Shown: one piece after another, positions 20,469-32,519 of the stretch
Numbering within the stretch: the first letter of the stretch is position 1
How the letters are laid out: the number at the start of each line of letters is the position of its first letter
Source of the DNA: Isoetes taiwanensis
Taxonomy: Eukaryota; Streptophyta; Lycopodiopsida; Isoetales; Isoetaceae
Assembly: GCA_021234155.1 (NCBI GenBank)
Contig: JAJEKV010000006.1
Span: 1,674,001-1,738,000, forward strand
Length of the DNA: 64,000 bases
Reading direction: 5' to 3'
Notes under the pieces: generated by a model
Seen by the model: the letters and a program-made list of their open reading frames with translations, nothing else
Told to the model about the DNA's origin: nothing
Database searches by the model: none
Made by a program: the position numbers and the translations under genes

Positions 20469-23400
20469 ATGGCTGCCTCGAAGTCCATACTGTTCCATGG
20501 AGTCAAAGTGGGGGAGGGAAAAGTACATGCCTTCGACAAGCACCACAACTTGCCCTTGCCGAGAGATACCGTTGTAGTGTCTATGGAAGTTATTCTCAAC
20601 GGAAGCATTGGTTTGCCATTTCCTGAACCGGAATTGGCAACACTTGGGGATTCTCGAGGGAGTTTTATTTTGTGGCCAGCGCAGTGGATAGCTAACCTTA
20701 CAGAAGAACCTGAAATATCCACACCGCCTGCACAGATTAAAAAAATTGATTGGCTTGTGTTGCAAGCACCGGAAAGCCCTTCCGTGAATAACCTTCGAGG
20801 CATTTCAAGGGACGAGCTAGTAGAGAAAAGTTGCACACTACTCCATGACTGCTGCAACATTCCGTATGCCCTTGGGGTGATCATCTTCACTGACCCTAAT
20901 CAGGCTGTCGGTGACATGAGATTGGGAGAAGACTACTTGGCAGCAACCATAATGAAGACATTCCCTATGCCAGATAGGCCGACCATGCGATGCCAAGCAT
21001 GTGCTGAAATGCCACAGTTGCACGACCTAGTGAGGTGGCCGATTGCTTTGGTGTTAGTAGACAATGTTGCTGTGTCAACACTCATAAAGACTGTGAAACA
21101 TACAGTCGTTGAAGCAGAACCCTATGCCATGCAAATTGAGCCTGAAAAGGCAACAAAGAGGACGTACACAATGGTGAACCGGACCCCACGTTCACCTCAT
21201 GTGGCCACTAAAGCTGAGAGAAAAATCACAGCAACTTCCATTTCAGACTTCAAGTCTTCGCTCTGCTGCATGCGAAGATGCTGCGCAAACTTCTCAACAG
21301 CCGAGATTGCGTGGTGGCGTAGGTTCTCTATTGGAACTTGCGAGCTCGCATTGGGACCACATTTGTTTTCAACATGTTAGACGTCTGTTCACAGAACGGC
21401 CTGGTGCAGAAGCTAATGCTAAATAATAAGCAGGTTTGCTTGAAAGCATGGCATAGAGCCTATGGTATTCCAATGTCCACATTCTATAAGTGGCGAAGAC
21501 TTTTCCTTGCTGGTCACTGAGAGTTCTTGAGCATGGTAACATGGGCACGAAAAAGCCGAGGCCTCACACTCTTGCCGGGAAGGCCATACTCTCTATGTAC
21601 ATAGATGAGAATGCAGAGACGATGCCCCACAGATCGAAAATCACTACTGAAGGGGTGAGAGAGAATGTCAAGAGGCTCCCCTCTGTCCTAACTAAAAAGG
21701 ACATTCTTCAAGAGGTGGACGCCAATGTGATGGAGATGACGGGCAAGCACATCTCACATTCTTCATTCTCACGTGGGTGGAAGCAAAATCACCCAGAGGT
21801 TGAAATAGCAAAGAGGACAGCTTTTTCCAAGTGCAATACTTGTATTGTAATAAAAGAGAAAATGGCTAAAACCAGAGATCCACGGGAGAGAAGAGAATTG
21901 CAGATGGAAAGGAAAGAACACATGACAGCCCAAATCTCTTGTAGGAGCTTGTACTGGTCATGGAGAGCTTTGTCCCATCGATCGCCGGACCAGGCACTCA
22001 CTATCATACATGATAAGATGGACCAAAACAAGACTATGATTCCAAGACTGGAGAAATTAGCCAAATCGGTATGGAGAGGTGAACGCCTGAAAGTTAGCGT
22101 GACTGGTGCATTGATGCATGGCCATGGCACAGGTGCCCTAGGACATTTCTCACTCGACCTTTGGAAGGATGATTCAAATTTTCATGTTGGTTCCTTGAAT
22201 CATGCTATCAAAACCTTGGAGGACACTTCCGAAGACAATTGGGGTCATTTGAGAGAAGAAGCTCGCCCTGAGGGCATGTGGGGAACCGCACTCCTAAACA
22301 GTGCGGGGTTGAGGACCAAAAAAAACAATTGCACTGGGGTAGACTTTGTAGCACCTCCTAAGCAAGCAGCGCAATTTAAGAGGCTACCTAGGCGGCTCTA
22401 CTTGCAGCTAGACAACTGCGCAGGGCAGAACAAGAACAGATATCTCTTCTCTTACCTATCCTATCTTGTGTGGTTGGGTGCTTTTGATCAAATACAGGTT
22501 GGCTTCATGATGGTAGGCCACACTCATGATGACATTGATGCGCTCTTTGGTAACTATTCAACGTTAATGCGCAGGTCGGATGCTCTAACTATTCCAGAAC
22601 TAATGCAACTCTTCCGAGAATGTAGCACAAAGGCACCGACACCATACCTTGTTACCGAGGTTCCCGATTGGAAGGGGTTCGTAAAAGGTTACATTCCTGA
22701 TAAGAAGGACCGTTTGGTTGGTCACTTGGAGCCCCTGTTATTCAAGTTCTGCATGAACGATGGGTGGCCATTAATGTATTACAAGATGAGACCTGGTCAT
22801 AGAGAATGGTTGCCAGAAAAGGGTATTCGGATGTGGAAAGCAGATGACAATGGTTTGCCAAAGATACCAATTGGTTCGCCCAAGACTGTCAGGCCATATG
22901 CATGCCTCAAGGACATAGGAGCATTGAGATCGTCCATTGCGAAATACATTATGCATTGGGCTAACATCTCCAGGGCTGGTGTGAACTCGTGGTCTAATAC
23001 CTACATGAACGAGGTCATGGACTACTGGTGCGAAGTGATGCGTGTGCTAGGTGAAGTACCCCCCGGCAATCCAGAAATTCAGAACTTCTGGCCCCAAACA
23101 AGGCAAGTTGTGCTTCAAGAGCCTGAATCTATTCAGGTCGATCGATATGACGCTCCGGCTGTCTATGTTGGGCCTGCTAAGGATAAACCCAAGAATGCAG
23201 TGGAGATATTTGACCCATACCAAGATGTACAGAAAGGTATGTTTCTTCTTGTGAGACCAGCAGATGCATGTCCTACATGGTTAGCGTATGCGGAAGAGGA
23301 TCCAATACAAGATCCCACTGCCCCTCATTATAACGAGGTTTTTGTTTCTTGGTGGGAGCCTGTGGCTAGGAAAGGCACCCCGTACGCTCAACAGTATCGG

Positions 23401-23586
23401 GACTGCTGGCATAAGAAGTGGAGGCCGAATCCTAATGACAGACCACGTTATCAGCCTCTCAAAACGATAGACTATGCTTGGTCTGTGGAACCGAAGCCAT
23501 TATTGGTTGTGATACCTCCTACTGTCGGAATCCAGCTACAGGAATTGCTTGCTAAAGAGGCATCCGATGATGGAGATGAAACTTGA
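20469..23586 (+). pseudogene. DUF7869-like transposase, copy 1 (two frameshifts)
   Basis: About 1,030 codons if frames are followed through. The start chosen is ATG 20469 (MAASKSILFHGVKVG). Residues 5-75 resemble the plant DUF8039 domain (VVVSMEVI..GLPFPEPE..GSFILWPAQWI). A Cys-rich segment (CCMRRCCANF) and an HTH-like stretch (AYGIPMSTFYKWRRLFLAGH) follow. The 21490-23586 frame holds the catalytic half: CNTCIVIKEK (CxxC), LQLDNCAGQNKNRYLF and VGHTHDDIDALFG, the signature pattern of DUF7869 proteins. The Asp residues in these motifs are candidate metal ligands of a DDE-like nuclease. Frames shift near 21325 and again near 21517, where LFLAGH runs into a stop. Copy 2 is intact at both points, so copy 1 cannot make this protein alone. 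Lone placement in a TIR element with target duplications supports the transposase role. Confidence 0.82.
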
Positions 23587-23725
23587 GTCTTACAGGTACA
23601 TTAAAGCATCTCACACTTTTTATTATCCATAACATCACTATAATAGACTATTTATTATTCATTACGTCTTGCATTTTTCATCTTAACACAAGAGCTCTTA
23701 CACTATAACATGTTGAACAGGTGAT
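23587..23725. other. Tail-to-tail spacer, transposase and small gene B
   Basis: Short AT-rich spacer where two convergent transcripts end. It contains a CTATTTATTATTCATTACGTC stretch that appears, partly duplicated, in copy 2 (52620-52680). Confidence 0.5.
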
Positions 23726-23967
23726 TCATTCATCTTCGGGATCTGTAGTAGTGATCCCTGATATCTCATAGCTCATGCGCTCAGGAAGCCAAATCAGATG
23801 GATCATTACACGAATTGACGCAGGGCAACGAATCTCAGCGCCCAAAGCTTTTCTTCGCAGGTAGGGATCAAGAAGAAGATGCTGTCTAGGCAACCAACAA
23901 GATCAGAGTGGCTCATTGAGCACTTGATCGCCTCGATGTGGTGAACTGATGAAGGCGAAAAATCCAT
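23726..23967 (-). pseudogene. Small gene B, copy 1 (1-base deletion)
   Basis: Counterpart of the intact 80-residue gene at 52321-52563. It starts ATGGATTTTTCGCCTTC, but one base is missing near 23885 (CAGCATC versus CAGACATC), which shifts the frame, so total length is 242 instead of 243 nt. The C-terminal end (GITTTDPEDE) is still readable in the original frame. The TATAAAA box at 24004-24010 is kept with the same 43-nt spacing to the ATG. Confidence 0.75.
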
Positions 23968-24003
23968 GGGAGAAGAATGAACTTTAGCCCCGAAGTGAGA
24001 AGC

Positions 24004-24010
24004 TTTTATA
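24004..24010 (-). promoter_or_regulatory. TATA box of small gene B, copy 1
   Basis: CACTATAAAAGC on the minus strand, 43 nt before the ATG; CAATAATT repeats lie just upstream. Confidence 0.75.
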
Positions 24011-24393
24011 GTGAAGTAGAATTATTGAGGTGAATTATTGGGGTAGCCTTCGGCGCCATTATTGCTCGTGTATAAGACCGTTGTATAAATACAAATATAA
24101 TACAGTTTTCGTATGGATATATGTATGCTTTTAAAACGTGTGCTTGAGTAATTCAGGTGTGGTTGAAATTAGGAACTGCTTGCTACAGGAATTACAAGTG
24201 TGCTTTAGTAATTCAAGTGTGATTGAAAAGCTTGCAGATATAGTGGAAGTCGAAGAGCACAACCCTACACTACACTCAGGTATGATACATCAAACAATAT
24301 TCATTGTGCTATTACATCCTTACATAGTTTATAGGTGCTCATACCATTATTACATCATAAACAGATACAGTAGTCATCACTGATAACATTGAT

Positions 24394-24636
24394 TCACTCA
24401 TCATCAACATCAAAGCTCGTGATGCTATTCAGCTCATAGATCTCCTGATCAGGAAGCCAGTAAATGTGGATTTTAACACGAGTGAGCTTCCTGCAGGCAC
24501 TAGCAGGACCATCAGCCTTAGATTGGAGCCATGGATCAAGATTAATACCATTTCTTGCGCATTCGTTCAGATCGTTGTAGCTCAAGTAGCACTTGAAAGA
24601 TCGGATGTGCTCTGGACGAGGCATCGAGGAAGCCAT
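24394..24636 (-). CDS. Small gene A, copy 1 (80 aa, unknown function)
   Basis: An 80-residue protein, MASSMPRPEHIRSFKCYLSY through to the acidic end FDVDDE, differing from the copy-2 protein at only about five residues. I chose the ATG at 24636, although the frame stays open to 24729, because a TATAAAAAC box lies 43 nt upstream and the neighbouring gene B has the same layout. It is paralogous to gene B: shared pattern KC..S..DL..C....LDP.L..KA then RV..H..WLP....YE..GIT..D..DE. No known domain is recognised. The compact size, single exon and strict conservation suggest a function for the element, such as regulation of transposition or counter-silencing, but nothing shows which. Confidence 0.72.
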   Translation of the reverse strand: MASSMPRPEHIRSFKCYLSYNDLNECARNGINLDPWLQSKADGPASACRKLTRVKIHIYWLPDQEIYELNSITSFDVDDE

Positions 24637-24672
24637 GGGAGATGAATGATCTCTACCCCCGAGTCGAGCTGT

Positions 24673-24679
24673 TTTTATA
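24673..24679 (-). promoter_or_regulatory. TATA box of small gene A, copy 1
   Basis: CACTATAAAAACAGC on the minus strand, 43 nt upstream of the ATG. Confidence 0.78.
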
Positions 24680-24896
24680 GTGAAGTGAAAATTATTGATG
24701 TGAATTATTGGTGTAGAATGTAGGGCCATTATTGGGCTTCTACAAGTATCATGTACACGTACAAGTATAACACATAATTTGTATGTATATGTGTATGTTA
24801 ATTACCTCATGTTTGTTGGGCTCGAGAACTAGGTGAAAGTATTCGTGCTTGAGCAAATAAGGTGTGCTGAAAATTCTCAAAATTGCGTTATTTTAT

Positions 24897-24917
24897 CCAA
24901 TTAATGAAATCATGCTT
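24897..24917 (-). repeat. Right TIR of transposon copy 1
   Basis: It reads inward AAGCATGATTTCATTAATTG and is followed by the TGGC duplication at 24918-24921. Confidence 0.92.
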
Positions 24918-24921
24918 TGGC

Positions 24922-26640
24922 CTTGGGAGGGTCCCATGGCTGCTGTAAAACAAGGTTTTATAAAATTAACAAGAAGAAAGCAGAAAACTGCCAACTTCCT
25001 TTCTCTCCAAGATATGACTGAAATTCATAGCATACAGAGGCACATTTGCCCATTAGATCTTCATTTGTAACCATAATAGCAACCAAAATCATATAGAAAA
25101 TGCTCATAATAGCAGCAAACATCATAGAGCCAATGCACATGTATACTATTATATCATTTATGTCCATAAACATTGAGACTTCTGTAACAACAGAATTGAA
25201 TATCGCACAATAATACTTACAGGGCATATCAAGAGAAAATATGAACTTTGCCATGCAAGAAGGTAAACCATTACAGGACCTGAATTCACGAACATACAGA
25301 GAACATCATTATGAAATAGAATATATAAAATGAAATATAAACAGGACAAAGTTGACATAAAGATTATACCTTGTTGACCATGTTTTAGGCTACTTTATGT
25401 GCAGGACTCTCAAACAAGATGCAAGCTAATTGAATCTACACAATCTAGTGCAGTGCTTAGTTGTTGCAGAAACAGTACCGAAGAAATGTTGATGATAACA
25501 TGTGCACATGAAACATGATCCATATCATGTTCAAATGGAGGTCTTGGATTTTGATCCACAATCATGAAACTCCCCACGTCCTTCTTCTTGTAAACAAACA
25601 TCAAAAGCCAACTATGAAAAGCAAACGACAAAAATAAAATTCAATAATGTCACTCAGGAGCATATAAACAAGGACCATAAAAGCACGACCAAGACCAACT
25701 GAATAAAAAAGAAAATGCCCAGCTATGTCGTGCAAACCTGGTGATTTCTTTCCCAACCTGATAGCACTCATGTTCCCGAGAAAATTGCCGACCTCCATGC
25801 CTGAACATGATGTTACAAATTAGCATAATATTAGGTGATCTACCTTCAAGATGCTGGTCTGCAGATAGCCACCCCACTTTTTCACATTTCAGTTATTCCA
25901 AAATCTCTGCCTTTATTTCCTTCTCCCATTGCATCATTAAACAAGTAAAAGAATGAGCCGCCACGTTCTGTTCATCCCTGGCTCCTGCAAGAATTCTGAA
26001 TGGGGTATTAGTGTGCCATTTCTCTATTTGGATGAACAATAATGCAAAATTATAGTATATGGATCTTGTAAGTCATCATAATGTCACTCCAGACCCTAGC
26101 CCTCGTTGGCTGAATACTACATCGTGACAATGCATTGTGAGCTATTTATTGTGACAAAACTGATAGTGGCCATTCTTCACTGCAGCTCAGATAAACAGTG
26201 ATAATGGAGGATACAAACAATGGACAAGGCAATGCTAATGGGTCACAATATGGAATTCCAAATCAAAAGAAAAATCGCAGCAACGAGACCAGTGGAACAC
26301 TCAAATCTCATCCGATTATATGGATGCAATCTGCAAAGAACATATGATAAACCAAGAAATATTTGAAAAAGCAAAAAGAGAGTAGAAGAAAGACAAGACT
26401 TACATTTTTGATACGCGTGCCATCGACTCTTCTGTCGCCATGAACACTTCATCGTCGTAGTTGCTCTGTCGCCGCCCTGTAAGATCCGCTGCCATGGGGC
26501 CTTTAGATAGGGTTGCAGAATTTAGGGTTGCCTTTTTCCCGCTTCTCCCACTTAGAAATACACCTTGTGCCAAAAATGGAAGTGCCATTTTACATTTCAA
26601 GCATTTGCATTTGTCTCACAAATGATAAACGAATCAGAGA
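24922..26640 (-). other. Possible captured or broken gene with membrane-like exons
   Basis: On the minus strand, ATG 26495 opens MAADLTGRRQSNYDDEVFMA and runs to a donor-like ATG|GTAAGTC near 26400. Further down, exon-like pieces have plausible splice borders: one near 25745-25798 reading MEVGNFLGNMSAIRLGKKSP, and hydrophobic ones at about 25160-25280 (VMVYLLAWQSSYFLLIC) and 25030-25070 (NEDLMGKCASVCYEF). I do not recognise the product. They could be exons of a small membrane protein carried within the inserted block, or chance. Confidence 0.28.
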
Positions 26641-26641
26641 A

Positions 26642-26707
26642 GGGCTAGATAACAGCCTCTCCAGGGGCCGTTATGGGCTAGATAACAGCCTCTCCAGGGG
26701 CCGTTAT
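26642..26707 (+). repeat. Perfect tandem duplication, 2 x 33 bp
   Basis: GGGCTAGATAACAGCCTCTC..GGCCGTTAT occurs twice head to tail without a mismatch. Confidence 0.9.
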
Positions 26708-26709
26708 GG

Positions 26710-28530
26710 GGCAGGAAATTGCCGAGGCCGTACCCAGGCAACCGATTTTTATTCGGCCACGTGTCTTGTGGAGGCTGTTATGGTGATAACAAAAGGTGTT
26801 ATGGTCATAACAAAACAGGGGAAGATGTTACCGGCCATACATGCCCTCTTCATGCTTGATCGGACGCCTCAGATTCATTCCTAGAATGAAAATCTGGGGA
26901 CAGGGTGTTAAGGTTTTAAAGCATCTTCTGATTTGATCTCGTATTCTCAATCCAATGATGTCGTTATCCATATCCCTGATGCAGCAAATCACATTGAAGT
27001 GTCGATATCGCATGTGGATGTGGATCTAATTATATAACTTAATCTTGCTATCTTAGCAACTTAAGTTAAAACAATATAGCAGTGACCATTTCAAATAGTA
27101 ATTGAAGTGATAATACTTCAACACTAGGTTATTAGGTTCTAGTTGAGTTTTAACTAAGATATCATTCACTTCATGAACATTTTTCACAAGATTACCTGCA
27201 AGGTTAAACCTTCAACTTCGTCAATATATAAGCATATGCAAAAATTGTTTACATTCAGCATCCAAAGCCAATATTGCTTCTAGGAATTAAGCAAAGCAAT
27301 ATTGTTTGTCATGGCTTTCTATAGTATGCTACATAATAATTGCAATAATTAAGCCAACCAATCATATTTGTCATGGCGTGATGTTAAAACAACTATCTAT
27401 CTATTTAAAGGTCTGCACTAGAAAGTGGCCTCATCTACTTTAAGAAGGTGGTCAATATGGGCAATGCTTGCCTCCCCAACCTGCTTATACCATGATTATA
27501 TGTCGCAGCGCCTCAAAGCATGCTAGAAAATGAAAAACGAGCTCAGTGGCTCTCTCGATGGAATATACAGGAGCACATGTGCATATAGGTACACAGAAAG
27601 GATCACAATCACTTGAGGCAGTACTTTGATGCCTACTTCCTCAGTAGAACTAGTGATGAAAGCACAAATACAACCAGATAAACCTCATGCTTCAATGAGG
27701 TCCAATGCTACCTGCGCACACATTTGCCTATGAAGAAGCACAGATTGATAATATCCATTCGCACGAGTGCTCATCGCCTCCAAATTGAGACAGGCAAATG
27801 GATCCAGAAGCCACGAGAGGACATGCTCTATCAATGTTGACAACTGGGAGTTATCGAGGTGAGTGCCATACTCTTCAGAGCCGCCCAACATTCATACCTA
27901 TCCGAACATGCTATGCTGAGTTGGCCTTGCTGCTCCATGTGATGATGGACACAGCTTCAGGGGGGTTACTAGAATTATATCTCTAGGAAATATGTGATGA
28001 TTCCTACATAATAAGAATGTCTACATACAATGTTAGGAAGAATAGTTGAAATGGGAAGAGACGCATTAATATGTAATTTAGCTCCTAAACATAACTGACA
28101 GGGTTGAAAATCACTTCGGCACTCACATATAGGTGCAAGTGATATCGTACTTCATTCTTTTCTTTTTTCATTCCACCAAAACTTTACTTACACTAATTGT
28201 CTTAACAAGCGCTATGCCAAACAAAAACCATACGTACATTGATTCACCTTCAACCATATAGACTTTTAACATGCTATTACTAGTTTTTAATGAACCACTA
28301 TTGTATGCATGAAACTACTCATAAACCACAATAGTCTTAACAAATGGCTACAACATCTATAACCAATGTTAATAATCATGGGACAAACCACTACCAATTT
28401 TGATAAACTACTATGACATGTGGTTTTCTTCGATCAAATAAATTCATGCATAAAAAACCATATATGTCATGGTTTTTCCGTGATCTGGTGTTGGTTAAAT
28501 ATAGTAGTCCATTTTTGGGTTCCTTGTGTT
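26710..28530. other. Non-coding, right part of composite insertion
   Basis: AT-rich, with short frames only and no recognised gene or repeat structure. It ends at the ACCTT junction (28531-28535) with the displaced F-box 3' flank. Confidence 0.45.
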
Positions 28531-28533
28531 ACC

Positions 28534-28673
28534 TTGTTTTGATATAGAACATCATTGTGTTAGCATTTCACATGTTTGGAACATATTAGAGCTAGGTTTT
28601 GCATTGTTTTGATATAGAACATCATTGTGTTAGCATTTCACATGTTTGGAACATATTAGAGCTAGGTTTTGCA
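28534..28673 (+). repeat. Displaced F-box 3' flank, duplicated in tandem (2 x 70 bp)
   Basis: TTGTTTTGATATAGAACATC ... GGTTTTGCA appears at 28534-28603 and 28604-28673. The block matches the sequence following the upstream F-box gene (773-845). Confidence 0.88.
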
Positions 28674-29039
28674 TGTACTTGATAAAAGTGCATGCTAGAT
28701 TGTAACGCATGGGCCTAAACCTTCTAAAAATCCCTGTAAATCTGTCGCTATAGCTTGCAAACTCCAAAATCATGCAAGAATGTTGCAGATTTGACGAAAA
28801 AGACTAATTTATCTCTCTTCCCAAAGTTTTGACATCTGGTATGTCTAAGATCCAGCTATGGCTTTAGTTTACCGACATTTTCTTTCCCATTGCATTTAGA
28901 TATGCTCCAATATGTAGAAATGTTTTTATTCTGGCGATTCCAAGTTTCAATTCTCCACTTTGTGGAAATCTTTTAATGCCGGATGATTCCGAGTATCGAA
29001 ACAAAACTAGGAATGAAAGAGTGAGAAAAAACTAGGACT

Positions 29040-29165
29040 TGAGCTCTATTTTTCGCGATTTGATGCAGAGCTCTGTTTTTTACCTGAGCTAAGCGGCCAA
29101 TGCGAAGCCTTGAATAAACTCTTTGCCTGCATAATGGCGAAAGACTTGAATAAACTCTTTTTCTG
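29040..29165. repeat. Target repeat of the CACTA-like element (left part)
   Basis: Units like AATGGCGAAGCCTTGAATAA ... CTCTTTxCTGTTA occur here and continue after the element at 35559-35650, so the element sits inside an older short tandem repeat. Confidence 0.65.
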
Positions 29166-31291
29166 TTAACACTAGAGTTGTCCACTGGACCATCTGCGGT
29201 CCATGGACTAAAATTGGTCCATCGTACCTCTGCCACTTAAACCCATATATCTAGAGATGAACTTCTCCATTTTGCAATCTACCACCACTTTTTGAATCTT
29301 AACTTGATTCTTTATGACCTACAAGAATTTCATGACCAATGGATTCACCCATATCTTGTGGTGATTGTTCAAACGTCATACAATTTAGCAGTTTTTGTAT
29401 TAGTCCAGAACTGCATTCTTCGTATTTTCTAGCACAAAGGGGTCCAAACCTTGCTAAAATTAAAAGCAAATGATTTTTTATGATAAAACATATTAATTTG
29501 CATGTTCCCAAGTTTTTTCACTATTATATGACATTAGATGAAGTCGCCATACCCAATTTTGCTCAAAAGGGTTGTTTGAGGGTATGAATTATTTCTCTCT
29601 TACTATTACAAGTATTGGCCTAATTCTTGTGGCCATAAGTTGTTGACTCTAAGAGCTATAGTCCGATGTTTTTTTGAAGCATTCATAAGCTATAATGATT
29701 TCAATGTTGACTAAAGAATCTCTTATATAGAATTCAGGACAAAAATAAATCTAAAATGATTTAATAAAACTCGTATATCATCTTTAGAAGGGTAACTAAA
29801 GATGCACGCTATACATTACACTTATATCTACGTAGATTATATCATTTTATCAACCTATATCTAGTAGCTAATTAACATTTGGTTGTGTTCGTGACTACAC
29901 GGTATTGGAGTTTAAGTATGCTAATTATACATATAAGTTCATCTTTTAGGAAATGCTATATTTTTAATGAATGCAAGCCTTTATTTGCAACATAGATCCA
30001 AATTTCATGTCAAAATGACATAGTAGTTGCAAGATCTAAATATAAATATCCATGGACCATTAATGGTCAATACTTAGACTTGTAAAAATTTGAATTATTT
30101 AATCAAGATAACACTCTTTTTTAACTCACATATAATAACACATGTGCATCGAGGTTCTTGATGTCATATGTTGCAAAAAACACAAAAGAATCTACTTCTC
30201 TGTTGCTATCATAAACTTACTACTGTGTTTGTTGTCAGAAGTATTGTAGGTTAAGTATGATAATAATGCATGTAGATCATCTTTCATGATATGAGTTATA
30301 TTTTTTTATGGATGCACGTTTCCTTGGTAATATAGATCTCTAATTTCATGTTAAAATAATTTGCTATATGCAAGAGTTGAATACAAATGGCCATTGACTA
30401 TTTATGGTCCATAATTAAAGAAATTGCTATCTAATATCATCTCTTTAAATCAACCCTTTTAATTTGGGTTTTTCGGGTTTGGCCAAAAACATTTTTGGTA
30501 TTTTCTTAAGGCCGATTTTCTAAGGTTTAATGGGTTTTGTCTGCCGGGAAAAAAAACCGATAACCCAGAAATCGAATGAAACAAAAACAAAATAGTATGG
30601 CGAAAAGAAATATCTAGGGTTGTGCGAGATTTGGGCTCGAAGGACCCATGTCGGCATGGCTGCCACGAGGAGGGAGATTTCAGAATCGATTTATCAGAGT
30701 TTGTATTTACAACCCCAAATCCGGCAATCGCATGTGAATTTGAGTTTCCCATAGAATCTATTGTCACAGTTACTGCATTTTTTTTGCAGTTTCTGTTGAG
30801 GCGCCTTCTCAGGTTTGCATGGACAACCTCTGGTATTTTCATCAGGTAAATGCAGGTTCGATATGTATATTTTTCAATATCTTTTGTTAGACTCTGATGT
30901 TGCCTCAGATAGATTCGTGTTAGTCCATCACCCAGCAGCAAAGAGGGACAGCCAAAAGAGCACCATCAGATCATGCCGTGTTACCATCTGATGGGATATT
31001 TGTTGTTCTCTTTCGTGATCTTTGCCATCGGCTGCTCAGGGGCTACTCATGTCTGTGATGGTAGACATGCCTGGAACCATTGTAATTCTTTCTAGAGTCC
31101 ATAGGCATTCTTATTATTTTTCTCATGCTTTTTGCAGAGCTGAATGGTAGAGCAACAGCAATTTATGGTCATTCTTTACAAGATAAACTTGCAGTGCTAC
31201 TTGGTATATTTAAAAGGTACAAGTAATTATCCCGGTGTTTTGGTTTATATAGTCTCTAGATTACGATTTAGAATGTATATAATTCATCAAG

Positions 31292-31482
31292 TACAATGGA
31301 TATTGTCTCTGTCGTTCTAAATATTGATCTTCACATTGCAGGTTAGAGCGAATAACATTCAAGCCCATTTTGCTCTACACGATGATTATGAAAGAGTGGT
31401 GAAATACAATGGATATTGTCTCTATCGTTCTGAATATTGATCTCCACATTGCAGGTTAGAGCGAATAACATTCAAGCCTGGT
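31292..31482 (+). repeat. Duplication inside Helitron (period 113 bp)
   Basis: TACAATGGATATTGTCTCT ... CATTGCAGGTTAGAGCGAAT occurs twice with a few substitutions. Confidence 0.8.
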
Positions 31483-32519
31483 TATGAGTTATCTACATCC
31501 TTTGTTTTTTAATAATTGATAGCTCTCTTTTTGGCTCTCTTCGAGATTTCTTTCATGCATGGGAAGTATTGCAGTTCACTGTTTTGTATGACTATCTTTA
31601 AGTCATCTTCGTTTCCAACTGTGAAAGTTTAAGCATAGCAATGCAGGTCAAATGCAGAGCATAGAGTGTCATGCATTGGCAGCTTTGGTTCTCTGCCAGA
31701 GGTTCTATAAGCCAGTGGAATTTAGGCAGAAATCCCATAACTGTTAAAAAGTATTGTTTTTTCATTCCGATTGTGTTTGAATTTGCATAAATGAAGTGAT
31801 CTTTGATCTATTAAATTCTCAAATATGCAGGATGGCTGTTCAATCTTGAAAATACTGCATTGTGCATAAGACTTTGCATCAATTGCCTTTCCGTGGGCTC
31901 AAAGCACTTATAGTTGGAAATTCAAAGTTTAAGCGACCCTTGAATGGACTCACTATTTGCAGAGCAGAGCAGCAGCGCAGCAGCAACAGGTAGGGTTGTA
32001 CAACTACTTGCTATATGTTGATCTTGGCTATTTTAATATTGTGAAGCGAGCTGTTGCTACGGTAGATGAAATAAAGGTAAAATAATGGATCTGTTATTAC
32101 ACTTTGAATCCAACTTATATTTGTAGACAGCAGGAACCCTTTCTCTGTTAGGTACTCTGCTTTGTCTTCATGGGTTATGGGTTGTCAATCCATTATACAG
32201 TCTCTTTCTACATTGGAAACCCAAGTACATGGTCGGAAGGCCAATGAAATTTGTGAGAAAACATTTAAATTTATTAGCTGTCCTAATGATTATCAACTTC
32301 TTAAGTTTGTGAAAGAAATTATTAGCAACTGAACTCCATCAGTAGCAGCCTTGAGTAACTTTCAAAGATAAATTGTATTTCCATGACTTGGCCAGTGACA
32401 CTAGCGAGCACCTGCACAAGTAGTGAGATGCATGGAATGATAAATGAGTTGTAGCCGCTATTTTGATCAAATGCAATAAATAGATTTTGCATATTTTTTC
32501 CTCTTTAATCAAGCATGCT

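Larger units (their letters stand above)
10762..24917. mobile_element. Large TIR DNA transposon, copy 1 (14,156 bp)
   Basis: Terminal inverted repeats are AAGCATGGTTTCATTAATTA at the left end and, read inward from the right end, AAGCATGATTTCATTAATTG. The element is flanked by the 4-bp direct repeat TGGC (10758-10761 and 24918-24921). Cargo from left to right: methyltransferase/ParB-like gene (minus), transposase (plus), two 80-residue genes (minus). A 3.85-kb LTR retroelement inserted later accounts for most of the length difference from copy 2 (51433-61561), which is the same element in inverted orientation with its own target duplication. A 4-bp duplication of variable sequence does not fit hAT (8), MULE (9), PIF/Harbinger or CACTA (3), or Tc1/mariner (TA). 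Confidence 0.93.
9264..28530. mobile_element. 19.3-kb composite insertion flanked by ACCTT
   Basis: In the upstream F-box copy the 3' flank runs GACCTT-GTTTTGATATAG without a break (769-786). In the downstream copy it stops at ACCTT (9259-9263) and resumes at 28531 with another ACCTT followed by GTTTTGATATAG. Everything between is therefore inserted, with an apparent 5-bp duplication. The block contains the MITE at its left edge, the 14.16-kb transposon and about 5 kb of other DNA. I see no matching terminal repeats for the whole block, so it may have built up by several insertions. Confidence 0.7.

Noticed and set aside
21789-22130. 113-codon minus frame with membrane-like composition (also 54145-54486)
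   Set aside because: Antisense shadow of the transposase exon; present in both copies only because the coding strand is conserved.
9264-28530. Whole 19.3-kb block as one LTR retrotransposon (5-bp ACCTT duplication)
   Set aside because: No LTRs, TG...CA ends or primer site at its borders; more likely successive insertions.
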